Assembly (NCBI GenBank): GCA_003586115.2
Contig: QVOM02000073.1
Coordinates: forward strand, 26,198,427-26,262,426
Direction of reading: 5' to 3'
Length of the DNA: 64,000 nucleotides
Origin: Salvator merianae
Lineage: Eukaryota > Chordata > Lepidosauria > Squamata > Teiidae
Positions 56,401 to 64,000 of this stretch are shown piece after piece. Positions within the stretch are counted from its first letter, which is position 1. Each line of letters begins with the position of its first letter. The translations under genes and the position numbers were made by a program. The notes beneath the pieces are model-generated. The model had not been told where the DNA came from. It ran no database searches and worked only from the letters and a program-made list of their open reading frames with translations.

Positions 56401-57311
56401 CTTCCTTATCAGGGACTGCAGAAGGAAAGTCTCTACTCTCCAATGCCACCCTTGCACTTCTTGAAATATTGCTTAATGTTATGGAATGAACAGCAGCCGT
56501 TTTGTAATGCAAGGTGTTTATTTGTATTGCATTTTTTTTTTGTGAGGGATGGAAAGAGAGAAGATTTGTTCAGGTTCTGGAAACCAACTTCAGAACCCCC
56601 CCCCCCTTAAATTTCCACTTCACTTAGAAAATTTGTTAATTCATTACAAGAAAAAAAGGCTTTTATTGTTTTTTTTTTTAATTGCTGGAAATTCTCATGC
56701 ACCCTCAAAGCTTTCAACATCCAAATAGAGGCATTCTTCTGAGCATGTCTCCCTGATCCAAGACAGAAGAAGAATAGTTTAAACACTCAGAGAACATCCA
56801 TGTGACCTTATTTTGGAACCATTTCTGTGCATTCTTTTTCTTTTAATTACTTATCCCAATCAATACAAGTGCAATATGTTGTGGCATTTGTAAAATGGCC
56901 ATTGTTGTGTGGCTTTGGTTTGGCAATAGCAAATGGGCAATATGCCCAGATTGGAGGAAGATTTTACAAAAGAAGTGAAATCAGAAGGGATGGTAGGTTT
57001 TTTTTCCCCCCAGAAGGTAAATATGTGTGGATCTTCAGAAGCAGCCTCTACTTTATAGAGACAACAGGACAGAAAAGGAGAAACCAGCACAGACAAAGGA
57101 GGAGAAGCGTCATTTGTGTACATTTCTCTATCTCTATATTTATATAGGTAGAAGAAAAAAAATAGCTCAGTTAACTAGACATAATACTGCAGTAAATAAA
57201 AAGCAGTCAACAATACTTCCATGTTCTGGAGTGAAGCTCATTTTTCTCTCCTGAAAGGAATGGATTCTAAACAGTAATAATTAAGAATAAATAATTAATA
57301 AGTAAATAGGT
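56401..57311. other. Non-coding; homopolymers
   Basis: Contains a C run at about 56597-56606 and several T runs. Opposed frames at 56827-57254 have no domain. Confidence 0.4.
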
Positions 57312-57312
57312 T

Positions 57313-57371
<59 letters not shown>

Positions 57372-57373
57372 AA

Positions 57374-57428
<55 letters not shown>

Positions 57429-57434
57429 GAAGGA
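57312..57434. repeat. Microsatellite (AAAG)n
   Basis: About 30 units with one interruption near 57371, homopurine on the plus strand; the serine/phenylalanine/leucine-rich frames on the minus strand are artefacts. Confidence 0.97.
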
Positions 57435-58825
57435 GGCAAAAACGACTATTAAATCCGGCAAGTATATTTTCTGCACTCCTTTGCTGAGAACCATGGGGCC
57501 AACTGTCTTTATGGCAGCTGCTCAATAAGAAAAAAAAAACACAACACAGCAGGAACAAGTACCTGCTTCAAGCAGTTGGAGCTTTGGGACTGTAACGGCA
57601 GGTTTTAAATGGAGATAAATGGAGCCATTTTGTTCCTTCAGACTCAACTTCAGACCTCATCAAGCAATGGGTGTGAAAAGGTTGAACATGCAGATTTGGT
57701 TTGCTAATGCAGTTGGCACAGCAATCAGATACGTAGAATGGGTTTTAATCATGACTCAGGCAGCATCCAAATGTGCAGTGACAGGTACCATGAGGAGGTC
57801 CCAGGAGCATGTCATCAGCACACCTGAGGCACGTATCCTCTGGGAAGTGCCCTCTGCAGCACCCTTGTCAGATTGTGGAAGAGAGCACTGTGCAGGTGTC
57901 ACATAAAAAAAAGCCCACTTGCAGGGCCATTAAGGTGCTACAGACACTCTCTCTTTGAAGCTGAGGACCTTTGATGCTCAGAAGAGAGTAAAGTGACTAA
58001 GTGTTTGGCATGTTGACATTATGCACCCTGGCCCTCTGCAGGAGCAAGTGCTTTTTCTCTGAAGTACTCACTGCTGCTGTGGTGTGAATGAACCTAATAA
58101 AGACTTGACAGGAAGATTTTCTTCTGTGGAGGTCAGTAGGCTCATTTCTGAGGCTTCCCCAAGTTGCTGGCTGCCAAAAGGTTTCAGCAGCTGAAGCTAA
58201 TTCCAGGTTAGAGGCCTCACTACTAGCCAGGGAAGCATTCCTCCTTTCAAATGAGCACTGTTGAGCTCACATTGCCTTATGCATTCTTGGGTGAAGGACA
58301 AGTCCTTAAAAAGACTTTATTCTGTCCCAGCTGGATAGTGAAGAGGGTCACAGCTCGAAGCTACTCCCCAATGACTCATTCATTTATGGGCTTTAAAAAA
58401 AGTACCCACACCTTGGACATTATCTTCTTTTTCAAGTACCCACAGTACTAAGGCTGCTGCAAAATAAGGTATTTTATGGTGGGGCAGGAACTTTTTTTTT
58501 AAAGCCAGTAAATAAATCTGCTGAGGGAGGGGCTTCCAGCTACAACCCTTTTCATTGGCCATCTGTGTCTACACCTTTTCTGAACTACATCCTCAAATAT
58601 CCCATAAGGTCAAGATTCCTTGCATCTGCTACAAACAGCAGAAGCTCTAGGAAATATCTAAATCTTCCCCCTTTTTTTTCTTATCTCATTGCCCTTGCTT
58701 TCTATTGGGAATCTTCATAGACTTTTTACAGTTAGACTAGATTAAAATATTTAAACAACTGTGATCACATGTGTGCTCCTTGTTAACCTACATGCTTGTC
58801 AAAACAACTTGGAGCCACACTTGCT
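57435..58825. other. Non-coding, no recognised element
   Basis: The frame at 57619-57906 (95 codons) is open but has no recognised domain or splice context, and I do not call it. The rest is unremarkable. Confidence 0.4.
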
Positions 58826-59260
58826 TAAGGCCAAACCTGCACTCCCCCTCCTGGTATCCTGGATCAGAGTGGTTTGCTCCAATCCAGAATACGCAATCTA
58901 TTCCTAGTGAGGACAAATTGCTCCTGACATGGAACAAGTCCATCCACTTTGAAGCCCCACGCCAGCTCCAAAGCTTGTGTCTGCTTTGAAGCTAACACAG
59001 AGGGCCTCTGAAGACTAGGAACAAAAGTTCCTGGCCTTTGCAGCTCCATGGGGAGCATTTTGATGGCACATCTTCTTGCGTGGCTAAAATGGGGCTTTTG
59101 TGGTATTTTGAGCCACAGAGGCATGCTGTTCACATGACTCCGTGGTCTAGTACACTACCCCCTAGTATGCCAGCAGACCTTGAAAAAGAAGTCTACTGGT
59201 AGACTGGACCAGGATGCCATTCTGGTGTCCTGTTCCAGTCTATGCTTTGTCCTGTGTAGA
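58826..59260 (+). mobile_element. Copy of the ~0.5-kb TIR family
   Basis: The left side AGGCCAAACCTGCACTCC resembles the family terminus; the interior has CTAGGAACAAAAGTTCCTGG and, further on, AGTCTACTGGTAGAC as in 5235-5740 and 47390-47870. Non-coding. Confidence 0.55.
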
Positions 59261-59299
59261 TGGAGTGTAATAGGAAGGGGAGGGCCCTCTCTGCTGTGC

Positions 59300-59506
59300 T
59301 CAAAAGTGCAGACAAAAGAGACTCAGAAGTGATACGTGGTCTGGTCCACCTCTCAGCTTGAACTGAGCTTGGTAGCAAACTGGCAGCCAGTGCAGTTCTT
59401 TTAGGACTGGTGAGATGTTTGCCTGGCCAGCAGTTCCAGTCAGCAGTCTTGCTGCTGCATTCTGCACCAGATGCAGCTTCCAAACAATCTTCAAAGGCAG
59501 CCCCAT
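59300..59506 (-). pseudogene. L2-like LINE ORF2 C-terminal fragment
   Basis: The minus-strand frame gives L-V-Q-N-A-A-A-R-L-L-T-G-T followed by L-K-E-L-H-W-L-P-V, the most recognisable stretch of L2-type reverse transcriptase C-termini, between about 59506 and 59355; the last 20 residues drift into unrelated sequence. Truncated at both ends. A weaker relative lies near 29280-29350. Confidence 0.85.
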
Positions 59507-59530
59507 GTTGCTTTTACTCCAATAGAGAGC

Positions 59531-60790
59531 CAGGTTTCCTCATATAGGTGGCAGTGGCAGGCATCTCTGCTGGATTCTGGTTCTTGTGGAAAACCAAAGA
59601 TGTTTTCAATATCTATCTGTCCTCAAACATTACACACACAGAGAGGAATTCCCTCAAGTGTGTTCCAATGTAAATGTCTGCTTAATAATATGAAAGGATA
59701 TGACTCCTCCTGGTTATTGCTTAACTCTGATTGTATACCATATGTCTGAGCAATACATCATTCAAGCTGAGATCCAAAACAAAGGTGACACTGGAGAATT
59801 GTGATCAAATTGGCAAAGCTGCTCAGTGTTAAATCAGTCACCAGTTTTCATCTGAGCAGCTGCTCTGACGAAAGTGTGTTTTAATCCTTTTGTTGCTCAG
59901 ATGGAGCTTCCATACTTGCCAACATTCCTGCTACAAAAGAAAAAAGAAAGAAAGAAAAAGAAGAAGAAATTCAAGGTTCAAATCTGTGCCAGTTTATACA
60001 GAGTGACATGGAGATGTGTGAGGAGGCAACTGTGAAAGGCACCTTGGTTTGCATTAAAATGAGGTGCAAAACTACTGCAGATCAAAGTTCAAATATTTTT
60101 GTCCTGATTTTTTCAGAATATGTTAGAAGGTATTTTGCCTCTTCCCACTTCTATACTTTTCCAGTCTGTGTCACACCTGTGTAAGCGAAGTGTGAATTTG
60201 AATTTTATCTTGACAAGAAATATCAGGTTTTGCATTATGACAATCACAGTATATATAGGCACACACAATCCAATCATTTACTTTAGTTCAGATTAAAGAA
60301 ATTAACATTAATAGTAAATAGTCCATATGGTCTATCACGGCTGGAATACACAGTCTGCACAGTTTTATACTCTCAATATGTTTGTATATGAACTACCAGT
60401 CTGCATCATCTTGGCTGGCAAAAGGTAATCCAAGAGAAACATAATGGCCAGCCTAACATAGTATAATTCTGTGATAGCCTTTGTAGCTTGAATAATTAAG
60501 TAACCCAATTATGCTCAATGTACAGGAATAAGGAAAGTGATCAGTCCATAAGTATGGTTTATTGACTGATTGATGACAAAGGCTGCATCTTCGTGACTGA
60601 AAAAAATCTGCCCACAAAGGGCCTGAGGGTCACAATCTCACATTGCTGCATCCATAAGGTTGGTACTCCAGAGAGAAGCAAGCACTCTCAGAAGCAGCCT
60701 TTTCAGGGAGCAAGAAACTCACCCTAAGAATATTTTCCCATTCTTATTCATTCCTGCTCCTGCCTTGTTGGAGGGACAGTGATGGCAGAA
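59531..60790. other. Non-coding; repeat-poor
   Basis: 59760-59920 is free of recognised repeats; a small GAAA/AAG-rich run lies at 59938-59968. No gene. Confidence 0.35.
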
Positions 60791-61285
60791 ATCACATACC
60801 TGAGGCCCCTGCTGCACAGACCTAAAGGTCTGTGTATTCAGACAAAGGGTCTGTGTATTACACTTCTAGGCCTCTGTCTGTATTAGACAGAGAACGAACC
60901 TGATTAGGGAGGCCTTAATCAGGATCCCTGGTTTAATCAGGTTTACCAGTGGGACCAGCGACCTTGATCCAGACCATGGGAGGTGTACAGAAGGCACAGA
61001 AGTCCCTCCTGTGTTTGGGACTACTGAGGGACATGGTTCAGTGGCACACCATAGTGTGCTGCTGAAACCACCTTACTGAGACCTCAAGACCCAAAAGATT
61101 TTTAATCTTCAGAGGCAAAGCTCACATGACCTTCAAGGCTGTGGTGTGAACTGGTATGGATCAGTGCCATCAGGCAGATGGTTCTGATCCCACCCATGTC
61201 TTCCCCTGGTCAGAATCAGTAGGCCTGGCTGATCCAAACCTACTGATTTGGTTAAAGGCAGATAAGTGTGGAAGGGATCTGTATT
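60791..61285 (-). mobile_element. Copy of the ~0.5-kb TIR family, inverted
   Basis: Contains GGGAGGCCTTAATCAGG, then GTTTACCAGTGGGACC and CACACCATAGTGTGCTGCTG, the reverse order of 47390-47870. The right end GCAGATAAGTGTGGAAGGG read inverted (CCCTTCCACACTTATCTGC) fits the family terminus. The frames at 61156-61536 and 61170-61508 overlap it on opposite strands and are not genes. Confidence 0.6.
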
Positions 61286-62188
61286 GTTCTCTGCCCAGCC
61301 CTGTTAGGCAGCATGTGGAAAAATGGTTGAAGTTCAGGGCGTGCAGATACCCTGCTTCCCAGTTCAGGTGCTGCAGCAAATGTTCCAGCTCAGAAACGGT
61401 CTTCTTCAAGCTCTGTGAAAATACAATCAAGGAAAACTTTGCTGTCTGTAAATTACATAGGCCAGATAAATGGCAAAGATCAACACTTCCTTGCTTTGCA
61501 TATAGCACAGCCCAGGTTCTGTTTTCATCTTCTTAATTTTTTAAAATATCAGATAAGATTTTGATGTTAAACAGAACCTTTTGCCTGAAATCCTTTACCA
61601 CAAAACTTTCTCAGAATAAGACACACGTTCATAGATGGGGAATTCTAAGTCCAGATGTAACTGGGCTAGATGAATCTGACTTGGTATGAGGTAACTCCTT
61701 ATTTTGTGCCAAAAATGAGCATTTAGGCTCATTAGTTTTACTCCAGCATCCTAATAGGTACCAGCATACAATCTGAGTACATAAAATGATAAGGAGTTGC
61801 ACAGTAGCAAGAGCAGTGCCATTAGTCCGATGTTTGTCTTCCTCCTACACTGGTAGGGCTCTTCCTGAAGTTATGGCAGATTGATTGTGCACCTGCTGCT
61901 GCCACTGCCTGAACGAACATGCACTAATTTCCTGTGGTGGTGGCAAAACTGTGGCAGACGGCAGTAGGGAGACCACTCTGCCTTTGAAGCACCTTAGTGA
62001 ATACTTATGGTGTGACAATGGCTGGATGAGTGCTGGTCTGTGCAGATGATCACTCATCCAGCAAGCCCACTGTGTTATGGAGGGGGCAAAGACATGTAAT
62101 TCCTGCACCCCCAGTATGCTGTCATAGCACAATAAAGGTGCTGTGCATGCATTGCTAGTAGTAAAACAACAACAACAACAACAAGCAA
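61286..62188. other. Non-coding; short (AAC)n at 62165-62183
   Basis: No element recognised apart from the short trinucleotide run next to the L1-derived copy. Confidence 0.4.
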
Positions 62189-63306
62189 TGTTCTGTTCCT
62201 TGGACACACCGGGGTTTTCAGTGTCTCATTAAAATACATTTGAGCTGCCCTTATCAGCTAAACAAACAAGCAAGTGGCAAGGATATGGGAGTTCGGTTTA
62301 ATTAAGACAAAGGAAGAAAAAAAAAAGTGCCTTTATTTATTAGAGGGCTTCTTCAGAGAACCAAGTTTTAAGCCAAATATGGAGAGGAAAAACCTACAAC
62401 TAGAAAAAAATGAACAGTGTGACTAGCAATCAGATTTACTTCTTAAAAAAATGGATGCTATTTTTCAAGAAATGAGGAGTTCCTTTGAGATTCAGGAGCT
62501 GACTTTTGAGAGATTAAGACAAGACTTTAAAAATGAAATAGGTGCTATACGCACTGAACTTCATGAAACAAAGGATAAGGCTTTGAAACTGGACGATTGT
62601 AAGGCAGAAATTCCTCAGACAAAATTTATGGCTCAAGAAATACAGACTACAAAACAAGACGAGTTGTCTCTACTACTGATAACAGTTCAAGGTTATACTT
62701 TTTCACTGAAGGAAGCCTTGGAAAAAAATCTTACAGGGGAGGAAGGAACATATGAGGCGAATAATAATGGAAACAACCCATATTTGGAAGCAGCAAAGAT
62801 TCAAACGGAAATCTGTGAATAAACAACATTTCTGGTGTAAACAAGAAAAGGATTGGAGGAGGAGAAAAAAGAAAAAAAAACCCTGAAGGAGTCAGAAGGG
62901 GGAACTTAAGAAGTGACTGAGTGGGCAGAAGCCAAATTATTGAAAGACTGATATGAGAAGAAGATTCTGAGAGCTTGCGGTGATTGGATAAATATGATAA
63001 TTTACAGAAAAATAAGGCAGTGGAGGGATTTTTGTGAAAACTGGAAACCTATTGAAAACTGGAAAACTATTGAACTTTTGCAAGATCTGGAAAGCGGACC
63101 TGGAAAATGGATTGGTGTTTGCTGGAGGGAGAGAATGAAGAGAAAAGAGGACTATTGGTAGAAGATAAGAACTGTGTGGTTGGGGGGTATGAAATATAGA
63201 AGAAATCTGGGAAGTAGGAAGTCAGTAATTTAAAATGTTAATTGTTGAATCATGAGTTATTAAGTGTAATTTTATATATCCATAAAAATAAAATAATAAA
63301 AAAAAA
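62189..63306 (+). mobile_element. L1-derived non-autonomous element, copy 3, 5'-truncated
   Basis: Aligned with copy 1 from about 17113 onward: rest of the 5' UTR, ORF1 N-terminal part, the same internal deletion, ORF2 tail and 3' UTR ending in an A-rich tail. 5' truncation is usual for L1-type insertion. A target duplication was not found, partly because the (GAAT)n run follows directly. Confidence 0.85.
62451..62822 (+). pseudogene. L1 ORF1-like coiled-coil frame (copy 3)
   Basis: 123 codons from an internal ATG, the longest ORF1-like frame of the three copies: acidic/basic heptad-like N-terminal part, then a T/E/N-rich end stopping at 62820-62822. The family start at 62379 is separated from it by a premature TAG at 62424-62426, where copy 1 has TCG. 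It has no RNA-recognition or C-terminal domain, so even the intact form would only be the coiled-coil part of ORF1. Confidence 0.6.
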
Positions 63307-63328
63307 GAATGAATGAATGAATGAATGA
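63307..63328. repeat. Short (GAAT)n run after the L1-derived tail
   Basis: Five to six units adjoining the A-rich tail. Confidence 0.9.
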
Positions 63329-63985
63329 CTAATCTGTTGATGTTTATAGCAATGGGAATTAGATTTGTTCAGAAAAAAAATGGAGATAACCAGTTTTTGA
63401 AAGATGCCCGTCTCCTTTGTGGCACTGTAATCAGTGAGTTTTAACTATTTGAATTTGAATTATATTTTTTTGTGGTTGTATCGTAGTCTGCTCTTTGATC
63501 TTCACATGTAGGGTGAGATAGTAATGTACGCAGCCAATGAACAACATGAATAAATAGCATGGGTTCATCCATGCAGATTTTAGTGTCAGCAACAACTGGT
63601 TTAAATAGGCGATGCTGAGCCTATTAAACCCTGGCAATGTTGAGGGTTATGATCTCATTTGTTTCATTCCTTTGAAGCAGAAAATAGAATCATCCTTTCG
63701 GGGAGTTGGACTACATCTATATGGCCCCCTAAAGGGGTGGGATCTGGCATAGAAAGCGAGGAGAAGCTTTGGGACCGCTGAAGTGGCAGGCAAAAGTTTT
63801 TTGTCTCGCTGCAGCTCCTTGAATGCTGCTGCAAGGAGAACTTTCCTTTGTAGCAGCGAGGATCTGTGAGACTTGCAGTGAGAGTCCAAAAAGGGCACAT
63901 AGATTAGCCATTTTTGGTCTTGTTGTGAGGCTCAGATGGATCCTTAGACCCGAGTTGCCTCCTCCTGTATTTGTTGCATTCAGAT
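63329..63985. other. Non-coding, no recognised element
   Basis: Three overlapping minus-strand frames at 63647-63911 in different phases indicate lack of stops, not coding. Confidence 0.4.
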
Positions 63986-63998
63986 GGGGGGGGGGGGG
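63986..63998. repeat. Poly(G) run at the window end
   Basis: Thirteen consecutive G. Confidence 0.95.
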
Positions 63999-64000
63999 AA

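Noticed and set aside
57267..57558. Phenylalanine/serine/leucine-rich minus-strand frames
   Set aside because: Created by the (AAAG)n microsatellite.
57619..57906. 95-codon open frame as a possible small gene
   Set aside because: No recognised motif and no evidence of splice sites or promoter; could be conserved non-coding DNA but that cannot be shown here.
61156..61536. Opposed frames of 126 and 112 codons
   Set aside because: They overlap on both strands and partly cover a TIR element; no family recognised.

Overview
The window looks like AT-leaning nuclear DNA of a non-avian reptile, most likely a squamate (lizard or gecko). The evidence is the repeat mixture: CR1, L2-like and L1 LINEs side by side, many small terminal-inverted-repeat (TIR) DNA elements, long tri-, tetra- and pentanucleotide microsatellites, and a vertebrate-type Ty1/copia retrotransposon. 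The species cannot be read from the sequence. I find no host protein-coding exon, no RNA gene and no bacterial-style operon; nearly every recognisable coding segment belongs to a mobile element.

Layout. 1-3945 (minus) is the 5' part of a Ty1/copia element: a 573-bp LTR (3373-3945), a primer-binding site matching the anticodon arm of initiator tRNA-Met, and one uninterrupted gag-pol frame from 3203 to the left edge (1067 codons in view). 5-15 kb carries microsatellites and short TIR elements. 16.0-18.4 kb is an L2-like LINE split by a 1.6-kb L1-derived element (16638-18242). A second copy lies inverted at 21895-23494 and a 5'-truncated third at 62189-63306; all three share the same internal deletion. 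18.8-19.9 kb is repeat-poor and may be conserved non-coding DNA. 23.5-30 kb holds LINE fragments and an inverted-repeat structure. 32.9-38.7 kb holds hAT-like and Harbinger-like non-autonomous elements, two of them CpG-rich; one (37870-38697) is a stack of palindromes inserted into a decayed CR1 (37190-40215). 42716-43441 is a foldback-type TIR element. 46741-47337 is a 5'-truncated L1. 50971-51998 (minus) is the broken 5' end of a second, divergent copia lineage. 52-62 kb has more microsatellites, a 43-bp direct repeat, TIR elements and an L2-like fragment.

How the parts relate. The autonomous-type elements (copia, L1, CR1, L2) encode or once encoded replication proteins; the L1-derived 1.6-kb family and the TIR elements lack these and would depend on proteins made elsewhere. 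Nesting gives relative ages: L2-like before the L1-derived copy; CR1 before the palindromic hAT-like element; TIR element 12910-13537 before, or together with, 13541-13979. The most notable item is the near-complete copia reading frame, with intact zinc knuckle, protease and integrase signatures but an altered reverse transcriptase box.
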